A stretch of 64,000 nt of DNA from Sphaerospermopsis sp. SIO1G1 (GTDB taxonomy: Bacteria; Cyanobacteriota; Cyanobacteriia; Cyanobacteriales; Nostocaceae), in NCBI GenBank assembly GCA_010672785.1, contig JAAHFX010000009.1, positions 214,516 through 278,515 on the forward strand. The letters are read 5' to 3'. A model generated the notes under the pieces. That model was not told where the DNA came from. It saw nothing but the letters and a program-made list of their open reading frames with translations, and ran no database searches. Below, in pieces: positions 52,040 through 60,643 of this stretch; position 1 is the first letter of the stretch; each line of letters begins with the position of its first letter. The translations under genes were made by a program, and so were the position numbers.

Positions 52040-52189
52040 TTAGGTAGTTAGTTCTTTCAATGCATTGGGAATTTCATCTACATTTTCTACTAGATGACAC
52101 CAAGGTATTTGTGATGTCCAGGTATTATAAAAGGCAGGTATTTTATAGTAAGAACCTGGTAGTATAATGTGGGTAATCTTCGATAATTT
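52040..52189 (-). pseudogene. Coding-like remnant in frame after the stop of the glycosyltransferase-like gene
   Basis: Directly after the TAA of the gene at 52190 the same frame stays open for 49 codons, ending at TAA 52040-52042. It reads like a folded protein C-terminus (ITHIILPGSYYKIPAFYNTW, then IPWCHLVENVDEIPNALKEL). No start codon or ribosome binding site for a separate gene is seen. It could be the tail of a lost neighbouring gene fused by deletion. I do not recognise the family. Confidence 0.5.
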
Positions 52190-53203
52190 TTAGACAAACT
52201 TCTGAGCTTTTTTAACCAATTGGTTAACTGTTCTATTCATTTTGGTTAGGCTATCAGGTTGTTCTAATATTTGCGGTTTGTGATTCGGATCTTTTAAAAA
52301 CCGATAGTCCAAAAATGTCTCCGCATAGCGAATATTTACTGCTTCTCCTTGAGTCAGACGAGCAAAGTCAATAGAAGGATAGTTCATATAATGAATACGA
52401 TGAATTGGCTTTAAACCTTGTTCATTATAAAGAACACCATCTTTATAAACAAAGGGATCAGCATCAGCACAATTACCTGTGCGTTCTTGAGAATTGGGAC
52501 TTTGAGTAAAGTTAAAAAAACGCGAATTTTCTTTAATTGTCATAATACTAAAAAGTGCTGATGTAGACCACCAACACCCATCTCTAACACATTCAACTCC
52601 GTGATCATTAATGAGAAAATTTTTGAGTCTGTCTAGAACTTCCCCATTAAAAAGTCCATGTTTAGAACCAAAAAAACTGTCACAATGAAATTGAGGATAA
52701 ATATCTGCTACTGAATAATTTAATTTTTCTGCTAACTTTTCTGGTACAACTTCTGGTTTATCTCCGCGTTTTGAATGTTCCCAGTCATTAAACACGAGAT
52801 CAGTATTATCTAATCGCTCAAATACATCATCAATTGGTTTCATTGCCAAGCTATCAGCATCAAAAAACACAAACCTTTCAAATTCTCCTTCAAAGGCTGC
52901 AAATTTACGATGTACAAAACCTTTATACCAACCAGGCCTGAGATGTTTAGGATCTTTAGCTCTTGGATGTGCTTCCCAAACTTCGTTAATAAAGTTATCC
53001 CACTGTTGAATTACGGATACGTTACTGAATAAAGTAACATTAGGACGAGAGTTAATCTCTAATTCAACTTTACTTAATTTGTCATTGTAAGGAATTATAC
53101 ATACAGGTATATGAGTTCCGATATTTTTCTCTATGCTATTTAGCAAAGCTACCAGTTGATCATAAACTGTGTCATTAGCAAGTGTATAAATACCACGTTC
53201 CAT
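52190..53203 (-). CDS. GT-A-like glycosyltransferase family protein (Npun_R2821/R2822 type)
   Basis: A 337-aa protein. It starts RGIYTLANDTVYDQLVALLNS, with FFDADSLAMKPID supplying a DxD-like metal site near residue 115. This suggests a GT-A fold nucleotide-sugar transferase of the small cyanobacterial family known by Nostoc locus names. WWSTSALFSIM and RIHYMNYPSIDFARL are conserved-looking blocks. The donor and acceptor are unknown. There is no polysaccharide cluster around it. The reading frame is followed by a coding-like extension beyond its TAA (52040-52189). Confidence 0.75.
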   Translation of the reverse strand: MERGIYTLANDTVYDQLVALLNSIEKNIGTHIPVCIIPYNDKLSKVELEINSRPNVTLFSNVSVIQQWDNFINEVWEAHPRAKDPKHLRPGWYKGFVHRKFAAFEGEFERFVFFDADSLAMKPIDDVFERLDNTDLVFNDWEHSKRGDKPEVVPEKLAEKLNYSVADIYPQFHCDSFFGSKHGLFNGEVLDRLKNFLINDHGVECVRDGCWWSTSALFSIMTIKENSRFFNFTQSPNSQERTGNCADADPFVYKDGVLYNEQGLKPIHRIHYMNYPSIDFARLTQGEAVNIRYAETFLDYRFLKDPNHKPQILEQPDSLTKMNRTVNQLVKKAQKFV

Positions 53204-53386
53204 AATTTACATTTCCCCTGTTTCTAAGTATCATAGTAACAGTTTAAACCGAGGAACATAGGAATTTTTACAATATCGGTAAAAGTTTTCATATCTTTGG
53301 GTACTATTTTACAATTCTGATCAAAACATTAGTAATATTTGATAGTCGTAAATTTACGGTTAAGTAATTTAACTTACTTATTTCAA

Positions 53387-54235
53387 CTATGCTAGTCCTA
53401 AAGCGATCGCATGATGATGGATATGATCAGCAATGAAGCTAGCGATGAAATAATAACTGTGATCGTATTCTGGTTGATAACGGAAGTTCAGCGGTTGATT
53501 AACTTTTTCACAAGCTTGAATAAATTCCTCTGGTAGTAATTGATTTGTTAGAAATTGATCTGCTGTTCCTTGATCAATCAGAATAGAACTATGATATCCT
53601 AATTTTTGTATTAATTGACTAGCATCATAAGCTTGCCAGTTTTCTTGATTGTCACCTAAATATAAACTAAATATTGTTTGTCCCCAATCACAAATCATCG
53701 GTGCTGCGATAGGAGCAAAAGCAGATACAGATTTATATTTCTGTGGGTTTCTCAAGGCACAAATTAATGCTCCATGTCCTCCCATTGAATGACCAAAAAT
53801 GCTTTGTTGATCTGGTAAAGTGGGAAAATTACTATTAATAACTGTTGGCAATTCTTGGGTAATATAGGTATACATTTGATAGTGAGATTGCCAAGGTTTT
53901 TTTGTTGCATCTACATAGAAACCTGCACCTGTGCCAATATCCCATTCATCATCTTCACCGGGAATACCTGTATTACGAGGACTCGTATCTGGTGCAACTA
54001 AAATCATACCATATTTAGCCGCCCAATATTGCGCCCCAGCTTTAATCATAAAATTCTCTTCTGTACAAGTTAAACCAGAGAGAAAATATAAAACTGGTAC
54101 AGGTTTTTCTGCTGCTTGCGGTGGTTGATAAATAGCAAATCTCATTTCACCGTTACAGGTGGTGGAAGGATGAGAATAAAAGCCGAGTTTACCACCAAAG
54201 GATTTATTTTCTGAGTTTAAATGTAGATTATTCAT
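53387..54235 (-). CDS. fghA: S-formylglutathione hydrolase
   Basis: A 282-aa alpha/beta hydrolase of the esterase D family. The nucleophile elbow is GHSMGGHGAL, the N-terminal pattern LGFYSHPSTTCNGEMRFAIY and the oxyanion region FLSGLTCTEENF are typical, and the catalytic His is in EYDHSYYFI near the C-terminus. It hydrolyses S-formylglutathione to formate and glutathione, the second step of formaldehyde detoxification. The enzyme of the first step is encoded upstream on the same strand (54593-55702). Confidence 0.95.
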   Translation of the reverse strand: MNNLHLNSENKSFGGKLGFYSHPSTTCNGEMRFAIYQPPQAAEKPVPVLYFLSGLTCTEENFMIKAGAQYWAAKYGMILVAPDTSPRNTGIPGEDDEWDIGTGAGFYVDATKKPWQSHYQMYTYITQELPTVINSNFPTLPDQQSIFGHSMGGHGALICALRNPQKYKSVSAFAPIAAPMICDWGQTIFSLYLGDNQENWQAYDASQLIQKLGYHSSILIDQGTADQFLTNQLLPEEFIQACEKVNQPLNFRYQPEYDHSYYFIASFIADHIHHHAIALGLA

Positions 54236-54257
54236 AATCTTTTGTTTTTAATTTCAA

Positions 54258-54402
54258 TTATTTCATTAAATCGTTGTTTGCAGGTTCTCCTGGGAAAAAG
54301 GTATTGCTGAAAATATCCTCTACAGCATAATTACATTGTTGGGGAAAATTGGAAAGTGGTAAATTTGTTTCTCCTAATGCCAAATCTCTACTGTTTTCAT
54401 AT
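54258..54402 (-). pseudogene. Remnant of a DUF29 protein
   Basis: In one minus-strand frame the sequence YENSRDLALGETNLPLSNFP, then YAVEDIFSNTFFPGE, matches the C-terminal pattern of DUF29 proteins as I remember it (ARxxAxxETxL..FPxxCPY..eqIL...FxP). It ends at TAA 54258-54260. A TGA lies just upstream in frame, so only about 45 codons survive. It sits between the two formaldehyde-detoxification genes. Confidence 0.6.
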
Positions 54403-54568
54403 CAAGTATAGAATACATTTATCATATAAAATCCCTAACTACCAAATCCTTAATAATGGTTAATTAAGCTATTATTTTCACGAATTATAAAGTTATTACA
54501 ATACAAAATTCTTGATAATGGTGCGCTACGCGATCGCTAACACACCCTACCTATGATGAAATAATGAT

Positions 54569-54592
54569 CCCCAATCACCAGTCACCATTCAC
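54569..54592. repeat. Three heptamer units abutting the frmA stop
   Basis: CCAATCA, CCAGTCA and CCATTCA on the plus strand. On the gene strand the final G of the TAG stop codon of the alcohol dehydrogenase begins the first GGTGAAT unit. Confidence 0.8.
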
Positions 54593-55702
54593 CTAAAATG
54601 TCACCACACTTCTAATTGACTCTCCTTTGTGCATTAAATCTATAGCATCATTAATTTCTTCAATCGGCATTACATGAGTAATTAAATCATCAATATTAAT
54701 CTTTCCTTCCATATACCAATCTACAATTTTGGGAACATCAGTCCGCCCTCTTGCACCACCAAAAGCCGAACCTTTCCATACTCTTCCAGTTACTAATTGA
54801 AAAGGACGAGTGCTAATTTCTTGGCCTGCACCAGCTACACCAATAACAACACTAACTCCCCAACCTTTATGACAACATTCTAATGCTTGACGCATGACTT
54901 TGACGTTACCAATACATTCAAAAGAATAGTCAGCACCACCTTTAGTTAAATCAACTAAATAAGGCACTAAATCACCTTCAATTTCATTGGGATTAACAAA
55001 ATGTGTCATGCCAAATTGTTCAGCTAAGGCGCGTTTTTTGGGATTAATATCAACACCTACAATCATATTTGCGCCTACCATTTTTGCACCTTGGATGACA
55101 TTTAAACCTATCCCACCCAAACCAAAAACTACGACATTTGCTCCTGGTTCAACTTTTGCAGTGTTAATTACTGCACCTATACCTGTCGTCACTCCACAAC
55201 CGATATAACAAACCTTATCAAATGGTGCATCTTCCCGAATTTTAGCTACAGCGATTTCTGGTAACACCGTATAATTGGCGAAAGTGGAAGTACCCATATA
55301 ATGGTGAATCATGTCACCATCAATACTAAATCTACTCGTACCATCAGGCATTAAACCCTTACCTTGAGTGCCTCTAATCGCTTGACAGAGGTTAGTTTTA
55401 AAGCTTAAACAATAATCACACTGACGACATTCGGGAGTGTATAAAGGAATTACATGATCTCCTGGTTTAACACTTTTGACACCATCTCCAACTTCTACAA
55501 CTACACCCGCTCCTTCATGACCTAAAATAGCGGGAAATAATCCTTCCGGGTCAGCACCAGAAAGGGTATAAGCATCAGTGTGACAAACACCACTAGCTTT
55601 AATTTCAATTAATACTTCTCCGGCTTGAGGTGCTTGGAGTTGTACAGTTTCAATAGTTAGAGGTTTACCTGCACTATGTGCAACTGCGGCTTTAACTTGC
55701 AA
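54593..55702 (-). CDS. frmA: S-(hydroxymethyl)glutathione dehydrogenase / class III alcohol dehydrogenase
   Basis: Zinc-dependent MDR enzyme. The catalytic zinc site is SGVCHTDAY with GHEGAGVV, the structural zinc cysteines are in PECRQCDYCLSFKTNLC, and the NAD fold is GLGGIGLNVIQGA. The start TTG 55702 was chosen: it gives 369 aa, the family length, starts right before QVKAAVAHSAGKPL, and GAGGAG lies nine bases upstream. The frame also extends to a GTG at 55732, which would add ten unrelated residues. It oxidises the glutathione adduct of formaldehyde and pairs with S-formylglutathione hydrolase downstream. Confidence 0.95.
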   Translation of the reverse strand: MQVKAAVAHSAGKPLTIETVQLQAPQAGEVLIEIKASGVCHTDAYTLSGADPEGLFPAILGHEGAGVVVEVGDGVKSVKPGDHVIPLYTPECRQCDYCLSFKTNLCQAIRGTQGKGLMPDGTSRFSIDGDMIHHYMGTSTFANYTVLPEIAVAKIREDAPFDKVCYIGCGVTTGIGAVINTAKVEPGANVVVFGLGGIGLNVIQGAKMVGANMIVGVDINPKKRALAEQFGMTHFVNPNEIEGDLVPYLVDLTKGGADYSFECIGNVKVMRQALECCHKGWGVSVVIGVAGAGQEISTRPFQLVTGRVWKGSAFGGARGRTDVPKIVDWYMEGKINIDDLITHVMPIEEINDAIDLMHKGESIRSVVTF

Positions 55703-55847
55703 AATTACTTTCTCCTCGGTCAAACTTACCACAATGAGTTTATCAAAATTCCTATTTTCAATTTTTTAGGACTTATGGGGGAGTCACGGAAGAGTGCAGG
55801 GTGCGGGGAAAATTTTTATGTAATTCCTATGTTTTTTGCGCGATCGC

Positions 55848-55876
55848 TTGTCAAGTTCCTTAAATTGTAGTACATT
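55848..55876 (+). promoter_or_regulatory. Promoter-like -35/-10 pair of the candidate sRNA
   Basis: TTGTCA (55848-55853, one mismatch to TTGACA), a 17-base spacer, then TACATT (55871-55876, four of six matches to TATAAT). It lies about seven bases before the expected start of a short terminated transcript. Confidence 0.4.
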
Positions 55877-55882
55877 AGTACC

Positions 55883-55927
55883 GATTACAAGAGAAACCCC
55901 CCACCTCACTGGTGGGGTTTTATTTTT
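55883..55927 (+). ncRNA. Candidate ~45-nt small RNA ending in a strong intrinsic terminator
   Basis: The transcript would be an unstructured ~13-base leader, a GC-rich hairpin CCCCACC-TCACT-GGTGGGG (55899-55917) and TTTTATTTTT. No plus-strand gene ends upstream (frmA is on the minus strand), so the terminator has no coding client. With the promoter-like pair at 55848-55876 a very short RNA is predicted. The known Yfr1 core sequence is not present. Confidence 0.45.
55899..55927 (+). terminator. Intrinsic terminator CCCCACC...GGTGGGG-TTTTATTTTT
   Basis: A seven-pair GC-rich stem with a five-base loop, followed by nine T residues interrupted by one A. It is the clearest intrinsic terminator in the window, and it is orphaned. 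Confidence 0.75.
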
Positions 55928-56260
55928 GATCAATTTAAGTATCCTAAGTATCCAAGGAAAATTAATTGCACACACTGATAAAACATAGAATTGACTGTAT
56001 TTCTTCCCTATTCACTATTCCAACCATGAAATTTATTTTCCATAACTACTTAACTTATTCCTTAACTGCCATAACTGTCAGTTTTTGTTAAAATTTCACA
56101 CACTGCCTTAAATTTAGCTCTAGCAACAGCTAAGGTGGTGAGAACAATAACGTTCATCTCTTGATCAGGCTAAAGTTTCCCACACCTGGATGCTGAGAGC
56201 TAATCTTTGAATGTTGTAGAATCTCTTAATAACGATTTATTTATTTAACTTGTAACAACC

Positions 56261-57547
56261 ATGATGAATCCTGCCCTTACAAAAACCGGCTCTCAAATGT
56301 CTAACTTAACTGGCGTGAGAGCGATTATGAAAGATATTAACGAAACACTTAAAGCCAATCAAGGGCAGGTATTATATAATTTGAGTGCGGGCAATCCGTT
56401 GATTTTACCAGAGGTAGAACAGTTATGGCGGGACTGTACCGCAGATTTATTAGCTAGTTCTGAATATGGTGAAGTTGTTTGTCGTTATGGTTCTTCCCAA
56501 GGATATGCACCTTTCATTTCTGTTATGGTGAAGGACTTTAACGAACGTTATGGCTTAAATTTAACGGAACGGAATATTTTAGTAACTGCTGGTAGCCAAA
56601 CTATTTATTTCTATGGGGCTAATGCCTATGGTGGATATACTAGTGATGGTAATCTCAAACAAATTGTTTTACCTTTAAGTCCTGATTACACAGGTTATGG
56701 TGGGGTGAGTTTATGCCCAGAGGCGTTAATTGCATATAAACCTACCTTGGATATAGATAGCGATCGCCACCGTTTTAAATATCGTCCAGATTTTAACCAA
56801 CTCTCAATTACAGAAAATACTGGTTGTGTAATTTTCTCCCGTCCTTGTAACCCTACTGGTAACGTTTTAACTAATGATGAAGTGCAAAAAATAGCAGATT
56901 TAGCAGCACCTCAAAATGTACCAGTCTTGATAGACTCAGCTTATGCTCCTCCTTTCCCCGCCTTGAACTTTACAGACATGAAACCTGTATTTGGGGACAA
57001 TATCATTCATTGTATGAGTTTATCCAAAGCAGGACTACCAGGGGAAAGAATCGGTATAGCCATTGGTGATGAAAAACTACTGCAAGCATTGGAATGCTTC
57101 CAAACCAATGTAGGGATACATTCTTCTCGATATGGACAGGCGATCGCTGCCCGTGCGATAGAATCAGGAGCATTGGGAGACATTGCTGAAAATGTGATTC
57201 GTCCTTTCTACCAAAATAAATTTGATGTGTTAGAAAGTACCTTAGATGCAGCCATGCCTAAGAATTTACCTTGGTTTTTACATCGTGGAGAAGGAGCTAT
57301 TTTTGGTTGGTTATGGTTGCAAGATTTACCAATTACAGATTGGGAATTTTACCAGGAATTGAAGAAAGTAGGTGTAATTGTTGTACCTGGTAGTAGTTTC
57401 TTCCCCGGTTTGAAAGAAAATTGGGATCATAAACATCAATGTCTGCGGATCAGTTTAACTGGTACTAATGAAGAAATTGCCATTGGGATGCAGCGTTTAG
57501 CTAAGGTAGCTGAAACTGTTTATCAAGGTGCAGCGGTAACTGTATAG
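56261..57547 (+). CDS. avtA: Valine-pyruvate aminotransferase
   Basis: A 428-aa fold-type I PLP enzyme. SRPCNPTGNV is the conserved NPTG substrate loop, DSAYAPPFP holds the PLP-pyridine aspartate region, and CMSLSKAGLPGERIG carries the PLP lysine. LSAGNP near the N-terminus and EGAIFGWLWLQDLPI match AvtA, as does the overall length. It transfers the amino group between L-valine and pyruvate/alanine. It is three bases upstream of rimM, so the genes are probably co-transcribed although functionally unrelated. Confidence 0.93.
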   Translation: MMNPALTKTGSQMSNLTGVRAIMKDINETLKANQGQVLYNLSAGNPLILPEVEQLWRDCTADLLASSEYGEVVCRYGSSQGYAPFISVMVKDFNERYGLNLTERNILVTAGSQTIYFYGANAYGGYTSDGNLKQIVLPLSPDYTGYGGVSLCPEALIAYKPTLDIDSDRHRFKYRPDFNQLSITENTGCVIFSRPCNPTGNVLTNDEVQKIADLAAPQNVPVLIDSAYAPPFPALNFTDMKPVFGDNIIHCMSLSKAGLPGERIGIAIGDEKLLQALECFQTNVGIHSSRYGQAIAARAIESGALGDIAENVIRPFYQNKFDVLESTLDAAMPKNLPWFLHRGEGAIFGWLWLQDLPITDWEFYQELKKVGVIVVPGSSFFPGLKENWDHKHQCLRISLTGTNEEIAIGMQRLAKVAETVYQGAAVTV

Positions 57548-57550
57548 GAA

Positions 57551-58201
57551 ATGAACCACAAAGAAAGAAAGCAAGGGAGCAGGAAACAGGGAGCAGGGGG
57601 AAACAAGGAAAATTCCTCAGCTTCCGGTTTTCAGTCCTCAATTCCCAATCTTGATGATTGGATGGAGATTGGTAAAATTGTTGCACCCCAAGGTTTAAGT
57701 GGAGAAGTGCGGGTGTATTCTCATACTGATTTTCCGGAACGGTTTGAGGAGGCGGGTACTCGGTGGATATTGCGGCCTGGGGAGAGTGAACCCCAAGCAA
57801 TAGAGTTATTAAAAGGTCGGTATTTGGAGGGGAAGAATTTATATGTGATTAAATTAGCAGGAGTTAGCGATCGCAATGCTGCGGAAAATTTGCGTAATTG
57901 TCAATTATTTGTACCCATCAGCGATCGCTTAGAATTAGAGGAAGGGGAATTTCATGTCATGGACTTGTTAGGTTTGCCTGTTTTTATGCAGGAAACTGGG
58001 CAATTAATTGGAACTGTTGTAGATTTAATGTCTACTGGACATGATTTATTAAAAGTTAAATTTGATCCTAGTTTTACAGAAAATCAAGCTGAAAAAACAA
58101 TTTTAATTCCTTTTGTCATGGAAATTGTTCCCATTGTTGATTTAGAAAATCAGCGGATTGAAATTACTCCTCCCCCAGGTTTATTGTCACTCAATGATTA
58201 A
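57551..58201 (+). CDS. rimM: Ribosome maturation factor RimM
   Basis: A 216-aa protein. The core begins DDWMEIGKIVAPQGLSGEVRVY and includes GRYLEGKNLYVIKLAGVSDRNAAE in the N-terminal beta barrel, with a C-terminal PRC barrel (EFHVMDLLGLPVFM; ILIPFVMEIVPIVDLE). It binds S19 in 30S assembly. The first ~30 residues are unusual: the DNA is a purine-rich AGGGAGCAGG repeat that codes QGSRKQGAGG. ATG 57662 is an alternative internal start, but cyanobacterial RimM often has an N-terminal extension. The stop is followed directly by an AGTTAGC array. Confidence 0.93.
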   Translation: MNHKERKQGSRKQGAGGNKENSSASGFQSSIPNLDDWMEIGKIVAPQGLSGEVRVYSHTDFPERFEEAGTRWILRPGESEPQAIELLKGRYLEGKNLYVIKLAGVSDRNAAENLRNCQLFVPISDRLELEEGEFHVMDLLGLPVFMQETGQLIGTVVDLMSTGHDLLKVKFDPSFTENQAEKTILIPFVMEIVPIVDLENQRIEITPPPGLLSLND

Positions 58202-58280
58202 CAGTTAGCAGTTAGCAGTTAGCAGTTAGCAGTTAGCAGTTATCAGTTAGCAGTTATCAGTTATTCAGTTGTCAGTTTTT
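58202..58280. repeat. Heptamer array CAGTTAG/CAGTTAT
   Basis: About ten CAGTTAG/CAGTTAT units beginning at the base after the rimM stop codon. The same units follow the RNase D-like gene at 42787. Confidence 0.92.
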
Positions 58281-58419
58281 AGTAAGTTAGAATTGAGTGA
58301 GAATGAGATTAAAAAACATTTATTTTTAGGACTTACACATTTTAATTATATGTCGGGGTTTTAGATTGCTTCTTTTCGTCGCAATTAAAGTATTTAGAAT
58401 AGGTTTTGCGTAATTCCTG

Positions 58420-58440
58420 AGTCGGTTTTAACCGACTTTT
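58420..58440 (+). terminator. Putative intrinsic terminator downstream of rimM
   Basis: Inverted repeat AGTCGGTT/AACCGACT followed by TTTT on the plus strand, about 220 bp after rimM and beyond its repeat array. A second small palindrome AGGGAAT/ATTCCCT overlaps the end of the convergent Uma2 gene. Confidence 0.5.
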
Positions 58441-58457
58441 ACTATTAGACAGGGAAT

Positions 58458-59279
58458 TCATTCCCTGGGTTTATATTTAATATCAACTTCATCAGGATTA
58501 ATACCCAACTGACGCAATTTTTGAGCTAATATTTCCGCCTTTTTGACTGCTTCATTCGCTACTTGTTCAGCCAAAATCGCTCTTTCTGTAGCAGCATCAG
58601 CTTCTTCTTTCGGTTCAGGAATTAATTCTCCATCAGGAGTAAACCACCTTAACCACAATTTCTCAACACCTCGAAATGAACCTTCCCATAATCCCAAACT
58701 TAATCCTAATTCTGGCATTTCTACAAGATTGTTAGTTAAATTCACCTCTTCATAATGACCACCAAATAAATGAAATATACGAATTTCATTGGTATAACGA
58801 CTGAAGACAATATAATAAGGAATTCTTAAAATGCGCTCATAAACTTCCCATTTTGTTGGTGGTTTATCTTGTTCACTTTTCTTATTACCTAAATCTTCAT
58901 CTTCCGTACCAGGAGATAATAATTCAACCACTACAAAAGGATTAACTTTTTCTTGCCAAGTCACATAACTTAAACGTAAATCTCTACCTTGAAATAATCT
59001 AGAAACTCCCACCACACCAAACCAATCAGGACGTTTATACCATAAAGGATGTTCCAAATCATAATAAAGATTCAAATCAGCAGCACTATAAACCAATTCT
59101 GAAGGCCAGTTTATCGGTTGAAAAGTGAGATATAAAAGCAAAGGTTGTAAAAAATGAAATTCGTCTGGCAAACCTTTTTCCTCTGGATTTTCGCTAGGTA
59201 AATCATACATTGTTGGTAGGTATTCCCAAGGGGGAAGAGGTGGTTCTGATTGGGAAATTTGGGGAGGGGAGAAAGTCAT
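58458..59279 (-). CDS. Uma2 family (DUF820) putative restriction-like endonuclease
   Basis: A 273-aa protein of the family greatly expanded in cyanobacteria. YYDLEHPLWYKRPDWFGVVG and FVVVELLSPGTEDED supply the PD-(D/E)xK-type acidic residues, and WEVYERILRIPYYIVFSR carries the following conserved region. The C-terminal ~60 residues form an Ala/Glu-rich helix ending QLGINPDEV. Uma2 proteins are thought to be nucleases linked to mobile or conflict regions; the actual role is unknown. It marks the start of the accessory zone. Confidence 0.9.
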   Translation of the reverse strand: MTFSPPQISQSEPPLPPWEYLPTMYDLPSENPEEKGLPDEFHFLQPLLLYLTFQPINWPSELVYSAADLNLYYDLEHPLWYKRPDWFGVVGVSRLFQGRDLRLSYVTWQEKVNPFVVVELLSPGTEDEDLGNKKSEQDKPPTKWEVYERILRIPYYIVFSRYTNEIRIFHLFGGHYEEVNLTNNLVEMPELGLSLGLWEGSFRGVEKLWLRWFTPDGELIPEPKEEADAATERAILAEQVANEAVKKAEILAQKLRQLGINPDEVDIKYKPRE

Positions 59280-59394
59280 AATATAAATTCAATAAATTCC
59301 ACTAGCTGCAATCTTATTTTATTGAGTATGATGATACAGTATATTAAAAAATATACTAAAATCTCAAGTATCCCAGTTTCTAGGAGTTATATCC

Positions 59395-59666
59395 ATGCTA
59401 GATGATATTATTCGCCAGAGATTGGTACATTTACAAGATAATATTTATCAAGACCAAGTATCACTCAAGGAATTTGGGGACGCATTGAGAGACTAAGACG
59501 ACATTTTAAAAGTTAGGAGGCATAAAAAACAATTCAGGTAATCAAGGAATCTATTAAAAATTATAGACAAGAATATACCGAACTAGAACAGCAGTTAGCT
59601 GGAAATTATGAACCAGAAATACAAAAACCAGATTTGGTATTAGACAAAAATATTGACAGTCATTAA
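59395..59666 (+). pseudogene. Frameshifted remnant of a coiled regulatory/effector-type protein
   Basis: ATG 59395 opens MLDDIIRQRLVHLQDNIYQD and stops at codon 34. After about 50 bases a different frame continues YRQEYTELEQQLAGNYEPE to TAA 59664-59666. The pieces resemble the N-terminal and coiled parts of small helical modules found in cyanobacterial NACHT/WD-type proteins, but this is from memory. It is a clear relic with a frameshift and probable internal loss. Confidence 0.6.
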
Positions 59667-59688
59667 ATATTTTTGTCCAATTACTTAC

Positions 59689-60429
59689 TTACCTTTTAAA
59701 CTTCCGTCCCAAAAACTCAATTATTTGCTCCCAAGCAGAAGTAGCAGCAACAGGATCATAACGATAACCATCATCTCTCATAAAAGTATGTGCAGCTTCA
59801 TAGGAGAAAAATTGATGATGAACATGAGCAGTTTCTAAAGCATGAATAATAGTATGTCTATCATGTTCAGGAATGTGGGGATCTTCAGTGCCAAAAATTA
59901 ATAACATTTCCCCTTTAATTTCATCTACTCTGTGAATTGTATCTGCTGTACCTTTACCCAACTTACCAATAGGAATACCTGTAGGATAACAACAAACAGA
60001 GGCTTCAATTTCACTTTCAAAACTTGCCCGAAAAGCTAAATGTCCACCAATACAAAAACCAAAAGCACCAATTTTTTCAGTAATAACTGAATCTTCATTC
60101 TTCAGCCAATTAATAACAGCACGAGTATCATTATCGTATTCAGAAATTAAAGTTCTACGTGCATCATCATTACCACGCATTCTCCCCAAATCATTAGGTT
60201 CAATTACAGCACCAATAGGTTCAACACGGTGAAAAATTTCCGGTGCAGCAACCACATAACCAAACCCAGCTAAATAATTAACTAGGCGAATTATAGCACC
60301 ACCTAATTGATAAATATCACTATAAAAAACAATGCCAGGATATTTACCTTCTGGTTGGGGAGATGCGACATAAACTCGCATTAAACTATCATCTACTTTT
60401 AATTCAATATTGCGATTAACAATTCTCAT
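59689..60429 (-). CDS. Dienelactone hydrolase family protein
   Basis: A 246-aa alpha/beta hydrolase. The nucleophile is Cys in GFCIGGHL, the acid is in FGTEDPHIP and the histidine in AAHTFMRDDGYRYD, the Cys-Asp-His triad of the family. Start ATG 60429 was preferred, because the frame also runs six codons upstream to a TTG. The natural substrate in cyanobacteria is unknown; these enzymes hydrolyse lactones or esters. It stands alone on the minus strand. Confidence 0.9.
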   Translation of the reverse strand: MRIVNRNIELKVDDSLMRVYVASPQPEGKYPGIVFYSDIYQLGGAIIRLVNYLAGFGYVVAAPEIFHRVEPIGAVIEPNDLGRMRGNDDARRTLISEYDNDTRAVINWLKNEDSVITEKIGAFGFCIGGHLAFRASFESEIEASVCCYPTGIPIGKLGKGTADTIHRVDEIKGEMLLIFGTEDPHIPEHDRHTIIHALETAHVHHQFFSYEAAHTFMRDDGYRYDPVAATSAWEQIIEFLGRKFKR

Positions 60430-60643
60430 TTTTTGATTTTTTAGCAATTTCCTAATTTGTAATTCTTCAGATTTAATAATAATCAGTAAATTTTCCTAAA
60501 TACTCGATTCTTTCAAGAAGTTGAATTTCATAGTTTGACACGTATTTTGTATCTTTCACTAAGACTGTGTGCTATCATATACCATGCAAGATGTATTATA
60601 AGATTCAACATATCCATTCTCAACTCACTTATAAATTTAAACT

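Larger units (their letters stand above)
55703..56260. other. Intergenic region between frmA and avtA with a candidate small RNA
   Basis: It contains an AGGACTTATG repeat end (55768), a HIP1-like site (CGCGATCGC, about 55839), a promoter-plus-terminator unit (55848-55927, listed separately) and the avtA leader. No protein gene is seen. Confidence 0.55.

Noticed and set aside
55883..55927. Yfr1 small RNA
   Set aside because: The size and terminator are similar, but the conserved ACTCCTCACAC core of Yfr1 is not present.
56101..56260. Glutamine riboswitch upstream of avtA
   Set aside because: Only a short CGTTCATCT match is present; the GGACGGAAGTAGG-like core and the closing stem are missing.
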